From assembly GCA_020746835.1 (NCBI GenBank), contig JAGPNK010000021.1:124001-188000 (forward strand): a DNA stretch of 64,000 nt, read 5' to 3'. Of the stretch, positions 31,764-43,136 are shown piece by piece. Position numbers and translations under genes: made by a program. How positions within the stretch are numbered: the stretch's first letter is position 1; every line of letters starts with the position of its first letter. The stretch comes from Stachybotrys elegans. Taxonomy: Eukaryota > Ascomycota > Sordariomycetes > Hypocreales > Stachybotryaceae. The notes under the pieces are model-generated. The model worked only from the letters and a program-made list of their open reading frames with translations. It did no database searches and was not told the origin of the DNA.

Positions 31764-34027
31764 TCAAGCTGTCGGTGTGACTTTGTGGTCCTTCTTGAGA
31801 GGAGGGGGTTTCTCAATGTTCTGACGTAGGACATATCGCCTCAGGAAATAAGGAAGCCAAGTCTTCAACTCGTAACCGATAAAAGTCTTGGTCGGAATCG
31901 AAAAGACCTCTGTTACGGGCTTAGTCTCGGATTCGGAGATGTAGGGTCGGGCACTTACGGTCAATTTCCTCCAAGGTGAGCTGTTTTGTTTCCCGGACGA
32001 AGCAAAATATCATGAACCAGGCAACAAGATTAAGTCCGGCGTAGAAGCCGACTGCTTCAGTTAGCCAAGTCGCAAATCCAGCTTAGAATATGTACTCACA
32101 AGCTCCTGTCGGCGTCATGACAGTTCTCATTCGAGGAAAGGTCAAGCTCAGCACACCAGCTACCCAGGGTTAGTCTAATCGTTTCTACTGGGGTTCATAT
32201 CATTACCGAATGTGTTGTTGATACAGACTGCCCAAGCCATTCCTTGTTCTCGCTGGATGGTGGGGAAAACCTCTGCAGAGTATTGGAAGGCTACGGGACC
32301 CTCTCCCAGGGAATAGGCAATCGTGAACAAGTAGACAAAACTAGAAAGTCATGGTCAGCTACATTCAGTCGATATCATCCGGAAAACTCACAGCACAACT
32401 GGCCCGATTTGGGCGCCTCGGGAACCATCATCGTTCAAGAGCGAAAGACCAGCCGCCAAGAGGAAAATGCACATGAAGGGGAACGTCTGTCAATTGGTCA
32501 GAATGGTATTCGAGTTGGAGGTGAAACTTACCATCAGGGTCAGGGTCCTTCGCCCCTTGGTGTCAATGAGGAACAAGGTGGGGATGGTAGCCACGACTTG
32601 AACGGCACCGTAGCCCAGAGATGCGTAGAGTGCCTGCTCAGCGGTGTAGCCCACATCCTCGAAGATGGTTGAACTGTAGAAGGAGATGACTGCATCCTGT
32701 CAGAGGCTGCACCAAGGCTCGGCTTGTTCACTTACTGTTGATGCCACACATCTGCTGAGCAATCATGACGGTTGAGGCGCCGTAGTTTGCACGTCGGATT
32801 CTGGGGACGGCGAAGCAATCCCACATACGGGTGAAGTAGGTAGATCCCTTGGCCTCCCGGAGCTCTTCTTCATAAATGACCCACGAGTAGTAAAAATCTC
32901 TGGCCGCAATGACGGGGTTGGCTCGCAGCTTCGACATGGACTGGAAGCCTTCTGCGTGTTTTCCGTGCTTCATGAGCCAGCGCGGCGACTCTGGGCAAAA
33001 GTAGATACCAGCGCCAAGGATGAATGAAGGAATAAAGGCGGAGCCAAGCTGGAGGCGCCAAGAGATGTCGCCCGTGTCCTTGACAATGACGTTTGCGCAG
33101 AAGCCGAGGAAGATTCCTACACTGATTAGACGACAATCAATGCATTGCGCGGTCGGTATGCTCACCTGCCACGACCCAAAGCTGCCAGAACATGACAAGA
33201 GCGCCACGGATACGCGCGGGCGCCATCTCGGCCGAGTAGATGGGAACAGTAGCGTTCTTGGCGCCAATGCCAATTCCCATCACAAATCGGGCGGCAAAGA
33301 GGCCTTGCCAAGAAGTCGCGAATGCCGATCCGATCGGGGTAGCTGTAAGACAGCAGGCAGTGATGAAGATCTCGCCACGGCGACCAAAGTAATGGTTCAG
33401 AGGATCGACGATAAATGCACCACTAAAGATCAAGTCAGTATGGCTACGCATAACAGGACGGCAAACGCCTTACATGAGACCCGCGGTAAGGAAGATGATG
33501 GCATTGATCACTCCGACGATCCACTCATCTCTGCCTTCTCCGGCGATGCCAAACTCCTCGGGGAAGGACAGGTTGGCACCGTTGGAGCCGGTCTGATCCC
33601 AGCCCTGCGTGGCAGCTCCCACGGCGCACAGGGAAATCGAGTACCAGAGCATCCTGGAGCCGTGCCATTTGTGATCCCGCTCGTAGGCCAAGGCCGTGCG
33701 CTCCTCGTCGCTGAGCTCCGCCATGCCCTCAAAATCGTCTGGGTCTCGGGCGACGAGAGCGCCGCGAGCGAAGAGGTCGGCATGCTCCTCCATGCCGTGT
33801 GTTTGGGCAAACCTCCGAGCATCGGCGGCGACTTTTTCGGGAGAGTCGCGCTACGAGATGCAGTTAGTTGGCGTTCAATGGTGAGCGGTGTCATGGCTTA
33901 CTCTCAGCGGGTTCTCAACAATGTTGAAGACGGCTGGGGTGTGGGCAGCTTCGCTGGGTTCATGGCTTTCAAGAGTGACATTCTTGTCGTCGTGGGCAGT
34001 TTGCCCAATTTCCGCTTCTTTGCTCAT
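31764..34027 (-). CDS. MFS sugar porter (hexose/polyol-type transporter), ten exons
   Basis: Minus-strand exons: 34027-33902, 33850-33474, 33422-33166, 33116-32736, 32689-32532, 32486-32392, 32340-32207, 32159-32100, 32051-31959, 31909-31764. Nine introns of 45-51 bases; the frame closes exactly to 608 residues. Sugar-porter signatures appear in order: [12 protein letters not shown] in TM1, [45 protein letters not shown] (about residue 295), IAQQMCGIN spliced to [17 protein letters not shown], and [13 protein letters not shown]. Twelve membrane helices are expected. The protein is longer than the usual 500-560 because about 105 hydrophilic residues precede TM1. It should import a sugar or polyol by proton symport; the exact sugar is not readable. 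Several motifs are formed only by splicing, which supports the model. Confidence 0.93.
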
Positions 34028-35163
34028 GATATCTGGACTGCTGAAGCAGCAGGATAATTCAGATGAGGAGTCGAGAATGTGGAGGAGATGGAGAGTCGAG
34101 GGTTCGCTGATCGACGCGCACAGGAGTCAGGAGTCGTCATTTATTACCCGTGCGACCACCCCCAGGCTACCCCTCTCTTGTGTAGCATCCTGCACTCTCA
34201 AGATGATTGAGCAGCATCAGATTATGGGCTCAGGACGGCCGGCATGCGGTGGGTCGTCACAGCCAAAGCACACGCCCATTTCCAAGAGCGGTGTCGCCCA
34301 TCTCAGACATGGCTCGGAAACATTGCCCCATATCCAAGGGTTGCAGCTGGGGGTGGAGAGCTGTACTTTTGCCTGCAAAGCTGCCTTGGGTTGTGATCGG
34401 CGCAAAGGGTGGGTGGCGTCGGAGCTTGATTTGCCAAGCTGTGCAGACGCACCAAGTTGGAGGGGCTCGCCCATGTCATAGTACATGTATTGTAAGCAAG
34501 CATAAGTTTATTGTGAGGGTGCGGTGACGGCCACTTGCGCTGGATATGACTCGATTGGGGCCTTCCCCTCATGATCCCCTCGGAGGCCGAAGCGAGCACG
34601 TCTGTCATTCCCATTCCTCGGTGTGACTTTGTCCCCCGGCTGCAGTTGTTGCCCTGAGCCCAATGGCATCCTGGGATTCCGAACCATCCGGCTCGCTCTT
34701 CATCTCCGCATTCATCGGTCGAGCCTTGTAAGGCTGCGACGCCCGACGGTGCTTGTGTCATTTGCCTGCGACGCAAGGCTTTGCACCTGAATCAGATTGA
34801 CAACACATTCGAGCTAATTTATTACCTCTCGTCTTACTGCCTCTGTATGTAGAGATGAGTTGGACAAGGCAACAAGCCAAATGGAACATGGCGAGAGGCC
34901 TCGGTACTTCTGGTCCACGGGATCTCCGCGCCACGGTGGATACAATCATTCCCTTTGCCGTAGCCGATGACATGGTACGAAGTAGTGCCGCGCTCCTTCG
35001 GCCCCAGGATGGTTACCCCATGTCCACCCCCAGCATTTCTCATCACAATGGAATGCAAGAAACCTGGAAATGGGTAGGGGTTCATTGCCAGAAACCTGCT
35101 CGACACGAGGAGCACATGGAGAATTCCATATCTCCTCATCCCCGTTTCCCCAGCTTCCATCTA

Positions 35164-35178
35164 GGGGGGGGGGGGGGG
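35164..35178. repeat. poly-G run (15 bases)
   Basis: Uninterrupted G tract after CATCTA and before TGGACTGAG. It is length-unstable and a potential G-quadruplex. Exact length may be affected by sequencing. Confidence 0.8.
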
Positions 35179-36073
35179 TGGACTGAGCCCCGCGCTGAAG
35201 TCCATCACGTTTACCTCCAAGACATGTACACGGATCCCGAGCTTACCTTGTTTCGGGCCACCACAGATCTGAGCATTGCCGCTCATTTCCCATCGGAGAA
35301 GGGAGTGAATCAACTAAATTTTGGTCTACTGTAGCATGTTCTGGCCATGGCCCATCAGGGGATTCCACAAGTACAGGTATCCTTAAGTAGCCAGTCCTGG
35401 CAGCCTTGGATTGCAACGTATCCCGATGGGACTTTGGTTACCCCAATTCCAATCCCAATTTACCCATTCACCCATCGTCCGACCCCATCTCCACAAACAT
35501 TCTGAGTCAGCCGTGATTGAGCATCACATGTCCTGAGGCTTCTCTTTCAGGTAAATCCGAGAATGGTCCTTGGCCGCGCCCTCCAATGTACTGAGGCAAC
35601 CCAACCACCCAAGGCTTTTAATCGCGCAGGTTGGAGAGAAGGACTATAAATTTCATTATGGTCCTGCGTAGGCGACTGAAAGATCACCGCTTCTTTAGAA
35701 GAGGAGACGCTGCAGCGAGGTGCATGAATATGACCAGTGCAACGAGTTTGCTAATCAACGGCCGCCCTGGATATCGATCCAGAGAATTGTGAGATAAATC
35801 CATCAACACGGCCAAGCCGTCGTTGGAAAACGCCAAGCCTTGAAGTGTTGGATCGATGTCCATGCATCTTGGCACACCACGGGCCAAGAGACTGGCGTGA
35901 CGATCCTTGCGAGTGTGCCGGCTGGGCAAGCAGGGGCTATTTCGGGAGGAAGCACCTGTTCATGGCTCTGCATTAGTACGGATGCACTAAAGCAGTACGT
36001 TCAGCATAAAAGTGCCACATTATGCTGAAACCTGAACTACCTGCTCTCCATGATGCCGATGAGAAGAGATATG

Positions 36074-36195
36074 CAGTCTGAGATGGAAGAAGCAGTAGAG
36101 AGCCAACACACAGTAGTGGTGCCTACTCTCTCGGCAGCCAATGCAGTCGTGAACAGTAGAGAAAAACAACAACAAGGCCATTGTCAGGCTGCCCC
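36074..36195 (-). repeat. dispersed repeat, copy B
   Basis: Counterpart of 12121-12237 (same orientation). Shared blocks include GGTGCCTA, GCAGTCGT, ACAGTAGAGA and TCAGGCTGCCC. The minus-strand frame reads GSLTMALLLFFSTVHDCIGC, matching copy A residue for residue at most positions. Confidence 0.6.
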
Positions 36196-36373
36196 CCGTC
36201 TCCATACATATAAAGCACACTTAGCAATGGTCATTTGTTGATTTCATATCGTCTGTTTCCTTATATGAGACTCTTCGAAGTCGCTGATCTCTATCGCATT
36301 GGGGACACGCCGGGAATTTGTCATGCATCCATTAGCCATCAGATACGCATATTAATTAATGGAATAAAATTGA

Positions 36374-37390
36374 TTACAATAGCCAGCCTTCCTTTCCCAT
36401 CTCCTCCTTTGTCCACTGATTCAGCTTCGTGGCAAGTTCCTCATCCTTTGCCGAACCGCTTAAGCAACTCGGCTCTCCGAAGCGATGAAAAATCTCCAGA
36501 TACTCGCCGCTCTGCTTTACCTCGAAGTCCTGACTTGCTGCACAGAACAAAGTATTCCATGATCCCTTATCGGCCGGCCAGTAAAATCTCAAGATACGCA
36601 GCAATGATAGTAGAAGCCTGACTCCCCAATTCGCGTCTGCATCGTCCGCGAGGCTGGTGCTCACTAGACCTGGATGAACACAAGCAGCCCATACCTCCCC
36701 CTTTCCATCGCTCGCGTGAGGTGAGCCAGGACCGTATGACCTGTTTAGAGTCTTGGTATGAAGAATATTGGCAAGCTTGCTCTGTCCGTATCGCATGAAA
36801 GGGGTGCCATCTTTCTCCATGGCAGGATCGCTGAAGTTTATGCCGCCCTTTGGTGCGCCCAAGTGACCCGATGACGTCAGGTTTACAATGCGCACACTTC
36901 CAGGAGGGAGCGCTTTGGCTGTCTGTATCATCAACGGCAGCAGATGCTCCGTGAAAACAAAGTGCGCGAGGTAGTTGGTCTGCCACTGGGCCTCATGACC
37001 GTCCTTCGTTATTTCGAATGGCGTGGCCATGATCCCTGCATTGTTGATCAATCCATGCAAGGTTGTCACCATTGTCAATAGCCGTTTCGCGGCGGCGACC
37101 ACGCTGGAAAGATCCATGAGGTCCATTTGCAGAACGTCGATGTTGGCTGAGGGTTGGGTTTCCTTGATCTCGGCGATAGCTTTCATGCCCTTTTCCGTGG
37201 ATCGAGCACACATATAGACGTGGGCGCCATGCTGAGCCAGGTAAGCGACAGTGTAATAGCCACTGATATGGTGTATTAGTGATTGCTGGGTGTTGAAGAC
37301 GTGGGAGAATACTCACATGCCAGAGGTGCCGCCTGTGACTACGAACACTTTGCCGCTGAGGTCCGGGAGACTATCAGGGTGAAAGGTCAT
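36374..37390 (-). CDS. short-chain dehydrogenase/reductase (SDR)
   Basis: Two exons, 37390-37317 and 37262-36374, with a 54-base intron; 320 residues. The intron splits the cofactor motif, which reads TGGTSGIG (19-26) only after splicing. Other marks are CARSTEKG (Arg after strand 2, favouring NADP), NNAG (98-101), VNLTSSGH, and the catalytic pair Y183-x-x-x-K187 in RYGQSKLAN. CVHPGLVSTSL is the usual loop after the catalytic helix. It looks like the retinol-dehydrogenase/WW-oxidoreductase branch, which reduces or oxidises alcohols and ketones. It shares a 484-base promoter with the bZIP gene going the other way. Role in a pathway is inferred from neighbours only. Confidence 0.93.
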
Positions 37391-37874
37391 GTTGTGAAGA
37401 AAGAACTGGTAGGTGAGATCAGGTGAGGGACTGCGAACTTGTAAGGAAATGATTCACTGCACTGGACGATCTACCGTGCGCTTTTATATGTATTGGAGAC
37501 GGGATGATTGGCGCAGCCGGGCCCACAAGCATACGACACCATGAGCAGGCTGCATGAGACCGAGGCTCTAGAATCCTTGTATCAAAGAGTGCCATCAAAT
37601 AAATTCCGAGAGCAAAAATGAGACGTAGCTGTTATCCAAGAACCGACGCCTAAATCCGAAGTCACGCCATCTTGGCAGCACAGAGCATGAGCAGACTGCA
37701 TGACGCTAGACCTACTTGGTTGACGGTAGAGGCAGTGCCTGGTAGCGAGCGATCCTCCTCTATCTACAGTAGATAAGCAGTCCATGAGCAGGTTGCAGGA
37801 CCCATATCTTTGTCTGATTTCCAGATGGAGCTGACATCCATACTTCCGCATTCTCAGCATCCGCTACAGACACA
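37391..37874. promoter_or_regulatory. divergent promoter of SDR and bZIP genes with three direct motif copies
   Basis: Bidirectional intergenic region. On the SDR side TATAAAAG lies at 37488-37481 (minus strand), 91 bases before its ATG. Three near-identical blocks lie in the same orientation: CATGAGCAGGCTGCATGA at 37540-37557, CATGAGCAGACTGCATGA at 37686-37703, and CATGAGCAGGTTGCAGGA at 37783-37800, spaced 146 and 97 bases apart. Confidence 0.6.
37540..37800 (+). repeat. three copies of a CATGAGCAGRYTGCAKGA motif
   Basis: The first 9 bases are identical in all three copies and the next 9 vary at only three positions. The surrounding sequence is not similar, which speaks for short sites kept by selection rather than a tandem duplication. 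They sit in the shared promoter of the SDR and the bZIP-type regulator, so a transcription factor site is the simplest reading. Confidence 0.6.
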
Positions 37875-39019
37875 ATGGCCACGCCTCAGCCTGGCCCGCC
37901 AGCGCTCCCGCGTATACAGCTTTCCATGATGCCTCAGCTAGCCGAGGTGCGTTATGACGCGCCAATTTCCAAGCTGCATTGGGCACCGGCTTGCTAAAAA
38001 TGGACAGGCAAGAAGCCAGGATGATGACTGGACTGGCACCTCAGACGCGGCAGCACGCCGGCGGGCGCAAACTCGACTTAGCAATCGGGCATACCGTGAG
38101 TAGTCCTAACCGCTTGCCCACATCCGCCGTGACCGCCGTCCCAGTCAGCGTTTGGGGCTGGGCACAGGTGGCTCCATCTAACAGCGTGGTAGGAAAGCGT
38201 AAAGCTTTGGCAAAGAAAGCCCAAGCCTCCACTACGTTGACTGAAGAGCTTGTCAAGCCTGAGCTGATAGTAGAATGCTGGGATATGAAGCATGAAGTCG
38301 TCTTCAAGATTCCAGAGTCACGTATCAAGTGTCTGTATGACGCCAAGCAACCGATGATGCCGGACGCGCTGAAGCAGAAGCGCTTCAATACGTTCTTCCC
38401 TCTCTGTCCGGATCACCTAATTACACTCCTGCAACTCAATGCCGTCCGCGCCCTAGCCATGAACCGGACTCTCATTTCCGGTATCCTTACCACACCTCTG
38501 GACTGCGAGGAGGAGGTTTTTCACGTCTTACCCTATCCAGCGAACCCCCATCTACTACCTCCGGCACTCCTCCCTACATTTCTCCAACAGACGGTACCAC
38601 ACAGCGACTGGATCGATATCTTCCCCTGTCCTGAAGCTCGGGACGCCCTGATACGAGCCGTTGGGACCTTTGACGAAGATGACATGTGGGCTGACTGCGT
38701 CGGTGGACTGTTCGAGGGCTACCCAGACAATGAGATTGAGCGGCGTGGGGTGATTGCGTGGTCACCCCCTTGGGACATCAGGGGTTGGGAAGCATCTGAA
38801 GGCTTTATAAGGAAATGGGGTTGGATATTTCAAGGCTTGCCGACGCTGTTTGAGGCAACAAATGGGTGGCGCATGCAGAGGGGAGAGGAACCATTTCGGC
38901 AAGAGGACTTCCCTGAGTATGAGGTGTGTGACGTTCCTTGCCCCGAAGTCGCTGGCCTGCATCCCATTGGGACACGCGAACAGGGAAGCCCATACGATAC
39001 CTTAGCTGGGGAGAACTAG
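37875..39019 (+). CDS. bZIP-type transcription factor with DUF3425 domain
   Basis: Three exons, 37875-37946, 38008-38095 and 38193-39019; 328 residues. Exon 2 encodes ARRRAQTRLSNRAY and exon 3 opens with RKRKALAKKAQ; joined they give a fungal bZIP basic region of the RRRxQNRxxQRAYRxRK type. The leucine zipper behind it is short or absent. Exon 3 holds DUF3425 (PF11905), marked by FNTFFPLCPDHLITLLQLNA, SDWIDIFPCPEARD, and GVIAWSPPWDIRGWE. Such proteins are nuclear regulators, often of secondary-metabolite or stress genes. The acceptor of intron 1 could instead be 38019 (four residues fewer). Without the exons 1-2 the gene would look like a DUF3425-only protein. It probably regulates its neighbours. 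Confidence 0.85.
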
Positions 39020-39289
39020 TGTTGTGGGCTTCTGTACACGGCAGTCAATGCCCACGACCAGTATTCCCTAACCAACATTTGGCATCAAAATCCTTTTTCT
39101 GATTTGATACGAAGGTGGAATCACTCTTGAGCTGGATATGACTTTTATATGGGCAAGGGCGTAATTGGCCTCATTCTGGAGGCATCTTACATGCCTGCGG
39201 TGTGGCAATCCGTTTCTGACATCTTCCACCCGATCCATAAGCATATCCTTCAAACAACTTTATCCACCCTGACCCCGTAACCTTCTTGA

Positions 39290-40922
39290 TCAGGTTGTTG
39301 TCCGAGACGTGATCTGAACCCACATGTCCGAGATGAGAAACAGCCCGTTCACACAATCCGTCTTCCAAGGGGCAAGCGGATCGACAAGTGCAATGTCAAA
39401 GTTGCGCAGCAGCTGTGGACGTATCGTATCAGCATCATCCCTGTTTTTTCTTGGTGGCGGCCTACCTCAAAAATAATTTTGCCAATCTCGATCTGAGCAA
39501 CCGGCTTGCCCAAACACTTGAAACGGCCGTACCCGAAGGTGAGATCGCTCGTCTGCATCATTCTCTCAAGCTTGGCCTCGTCTTGTTCGAACCAACGCTC
39601 CGGCCGAAACACGTCTGAGTCGTCCCCATAAACGTCACGGCGGCGGTGCATTCCGACGCCTGAATACCCGATGCACGTTCCGCCCGGGACAAAAATGTCT
39701 TCTCCGTCCACATTCAGTACGTCCCCTCCGCTGGGAACGTCCCGCGAAAATATTGAAGGTACAGGCGTCCAGATCCTCATGCCTTCTCTTATCACGGCCT
39801 GCAGATAGCGCAACTGCTTGGTTTGGGTGAAGGAGACTAGACCAGCCCCAGCTGGCGGTGCCTTTCCATCCAAGACTGCCTGGTCAATCTCACGTTGAAG
39901 AATCTGGTACACTCGTGGGTTCGTAATGATATAAAGAAGGGTTCCACGGATCGCGCCAGCGGTGGTGTCAGAGCCGGCAATGATTTGCTCTAGAGCCTCA
40001 GAGCGCAGCTCATCCCCCTGCAATCCATTGCGGATGAAGGATGCAAGCATATCCGAGCGCTTGTCCGTGGGGTTTGCTGCGCGCTCGTTAACGAAGCGGA
40101 AGCATGTCTCCATCATCTTGCCGGTTCCGCTGCCGTCGCCAGGGGATGGCATGAGCAGGCGTCCGATGATGGGCGATTGCGCAATCCAGCCAATCCCCAA
40201 AGCCATGAAGATACGATTCGCTTTCAAGCCCTCCTCGCTCGACTTGAGATAGTCATCCACGTCCGAGTCCGCTGTCAGCATACCAAACACCTTGCCGAGC
40301 CCAACCATTGAGATCACGTCCAGCGTAAAAAATTGTATCTTGCGGGCGAGGTCAATCGGCTTGGTCTGACCGGCCGTGGAAAGATACTTTGAGCGGATGA
40401 GCGAGAGGAGATTCTGCACACAGTCGTCGATTGAACTTTCTAGCGCAAGGTTCTCTCTTCCTGAATACTGCCAAAACGGTCAGCTGAAGCAGCATCAACG
40501 ATTGTATTGCGTCCTACCCCAGGACTCATCTGCAGTCGCCTCTTGTCATGTAATTCATTGTCCGTCATCGAGAACACATTGTCCCGGCGGTGCTCGATTC
40601 GAAGAGTGCTATAGAACCAGGCGCTCCTTTGGTATCCAGGTCCTTTATTGACATGCGCCCAGACCTCGGGAGAGTCCGTGATAAGCACGTTGGGGGCAAT
40701 TCGCGCCAGCGAGCCATACTTGGCATTCATTTCAGCGTACCACTCATGACATCTCCCACTAATCATGGCCCTTGAATGCAAAAGGTTTGTGAAGCCAGCT
40801 GCCAAGGGGCCTTTGAAGCGACGCAGACGTAGGTAGCTCCATAGGGATCGGAGAAGATAGAGGGAGGCGGCACCATAGGCGAGATACTCTGCCTTATCGC
40901 GAAGGAAGGGAAGAATCGCCAT
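39290..40922 (-). CDS. cytochrome P450 monooxygenase
   Basis: Three exons, 40922-40518, 40467-39466 and 39412-39290; introns of 50 and 53 bases; 509 residues. An N-terminal membrane anchor (about 13-30, YLAYGAASLYLLRSLWSYL) and a basic/FKGP stretch place it on the ER. The I-helix motif is AGSDTT (299-304), the K-helix ExxR is E363-G-M-R366, and the haem loop FGYGRFKCLG carries the ligand C453. Splicing restores SPGYSGREN and FELLRNFDIAL, both expected in the family. It resembles the pisatin-demethylase/benzoate-hydroxylase type of fungal P450, so an aromatic or plant-derived substrate is possible, but not shown. It is convergent with the bZIP gene, 270 bases apart. Confidence 0.93.
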
Positions 40923-41711
40923 TTTGACCAAGGTGTGATGACCTGATCAGATAGGTTCAAGAAGGAAATAGTTACGGATGGCCCGTCTGGGTGTTGAGGG
41001 GTTAAATAAACCTTTGTGCGTATCTAACCAATGATCGGTCGAAGAAGGGGTGATACACGATGGCCAATGGCATGACAGCTATAAATTAACCCTCAGAAGA
41101 GGGGAAGCAGATCCCGTGCTTGGCATGGGCGCTGAACCCCAACTGTCAATGATTCTCAGCTTGTTGCATGTGACCCAGGCGTGCCTCGCCGTGGTTCCTT
41201 CGTCCACAGTCACTCAGCGACAGCAAGATATATTGGTTGGGTAAATGGTGCATCTATCTAAAGGTCTGCGCGGCTTCCAATTGCCACAAATCCCAAGCAG
41301 CGATGCCATGGCCTCCACAGCCCTGATTTAGGCAGAATTCTAGAGGACAGCACATCGGCAGTGTAATTCGGGTTACAGTTTACCTTCGCAGTTCAAGTGT
41401 AAACAGGGAAATGGGAACGCGAAGAAATTTAGCCAAGCAAGTTGAACATCGATGCTACCCTAGAACAAGGTCGACTTGCTCTCTGGGAGTAATGGCTGGC
41501 AGATCTTTTTTATACATGGGCTCTTGTCTGAATAACTGATTGGCAAGTAATGCGTGATTCTATTTCCTATAAAGTCGTTTGACTGGCACAGGTGCCTGAG
41601 GTATCTGATAAACAAACCGCAGCTCGGTCCCCCTTTTAACCCATTAGATCTTTGAACAAGTCTGACTCCTACATGCGTTCAAGCGTATCACATCGTTTGC
41701 CCTTCCGGCCA
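40923..41711. other. intergenic region, 0.8 kb
   Basis: Promoter of the P450 gene and 3' flank of the PTH11-like gene. No gene, and none of the three-copy promoter motif was seen here. Confidence 0.5.
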
Positions 41712-43136
41712 TTATCCTCTCGTTACCTTCACGTCCGTCGTTTTCATTATCCCATGGCTCTCCAAGATGTTGTCTGTACTATCTCCGTCGCTGGCAACAA
41801 CCGTGGTCTGGATACCGTTTTCTCGGTCGATATGGCTTCCTGTCATGCGCGAAGCATTCTTTCCGCTCTTCCATGACTGCATGGCATATCTCGATCCCAC
41901 TTGATGGGCGTAACCGCTGTTGGTGCCGTTGCGAGACTTGTCGCGGTAGTATTTGATCATCGGAGAGAGAGTCGGGACGCAGGCGATGATGATTCCGACG
42001 CATACTTCGACAACGGACCAAGTGATGGATCTGGCCGAGTCGAGGTAGTTGGCGAGGTTTCTGATCGTCTGGATTCGAATAACCTGGATGACCGTGGTGA
42101 AGATACCGAGGCCAAACAGCACCAGCAGAATAATCTTCTTTCGCTTCTGGATTTGCGACATCAAGAGAACGGGGAACGGCAAGGCCATGCTGTCGCGAGT
42201 CAGTGTCGGCCAATATAAGACAAGTCCAGTTAGCAGAGATACTCACACAATAATGTCAAACATCAATGTCAGGGCCGAGAATGTCAGGTAGAAGGTGACG
42301 GGATCGGCACAAGATCCGACGACGGAAGGGTCCCATTGCATAGCCACCTAGCCTCGTCAGCAACTCGGAAAGCTTGTTCCTGGGGCAGGGTCCATACTGG
42401 AAGACAGATGAATAGAAAGCAACCCATAAATGCTATGTGCGCCATGGTGATCATAACGGCCACGGTGACGCTCGCGATGTAGTAGGGTCGAGGAACGAAT
42501 CGCATGTAGGACAGCAGAAGGCTCATCTTGAAGCCCCATAGCCCGACCAGATAGCTGTCTTGTCAGTACACGGCATCGGTGGCAATCGATCGACTCGCAA
42601 CATACAAGGGCGCTCCGATGTACTGGACCTATTGTAGAGATTCTGTTAGCCAGATGCGAGACCCCGGCAGGCGTGGAGGATCTACCATTCCGAAAGGGAT
42701 GAGGTTCTGGGGTGGCATATCGTCAAGATGCCTGAGACCCAGGCCCCATGTGGTTTCTATTCAGGCAAATGATCAGCGTTGAGTCCTGGGATTCATCTTT
42801 GTGACGGGGAGGGCGTACGGATGATGGAGGAGATGGCGTAGCCCAGTGCTCCGATCTGCGCATGTTAGCGTCCAACTCGTCCTGCTCGATCGCGTCTGCC
42901 CTACCAATGCGACCACTATGAGCCAGTCGTCTGGAGCACAGTGTGTTAGACGTGAGGACTGCAGATAATCGGGAGCTTGTGCACATACCGTGGCCGAATG
43001 CACGAATCAGGTTGATGCGAATATGCATGCGACAAACCACGAGAGAAAAAGCAATGGCGGACATGGCCGCTGCCACTCCCGTAATCAGCGGCCCGTCAGT
43101 CTCCACGCCGTCGGCCGCATTCCTGACCCAACTCAT
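41712..43136 (-). CDS. PTH11-like seven-helix membrane protein (rhodopsin-domain)
   Basis: Eight exons on the minus strand: 43136-42989, 42930-42905, 42855-42819, 42756-42686, 42628-42606, 42554-42398, 42347-42247, 42189-41712; introns of 49-62 bases; 346 residues. The assembled protein has seven hydrophobic segments and the family blocks HDDWLIVVAL, TWGLGLRHLDD, GLWGFKMSLLLSYMRF, WDPSVVGSC, ALTLMFDIIVMALPFPVL, KKIILLVLFGLGIF, and TWSVVEVCVGIIIACVPTLSP (PF20684). There is no CFEM domain at the N-terminus. The tail is polar and probably cytosolic. Related proteins sense surfaces or nutrients (PTH11 of rice blast), but most have no known ligand. Three exons are under 40 bases, so automatic models are likely to fail here. 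Confidence 0.9.

Larger units (their letters stand above)
34028..36373. other. intergenic region, 2.3 kb
   Basis: Holds the transporter promoter, a G15 run (35164-35178) and the second copy of the dispersed repeat (36074-36195). The open frames on both strands overlap one another and carry no domain. No gene is supported. Confidence 0.5.

Noticed and set aside
33020..34057. 345-codon plus-strand frame across the sugar porter
   Set aside because: It runs antisense through four exons and three introns of a well-supported MFS gene and has no transport or other motif.
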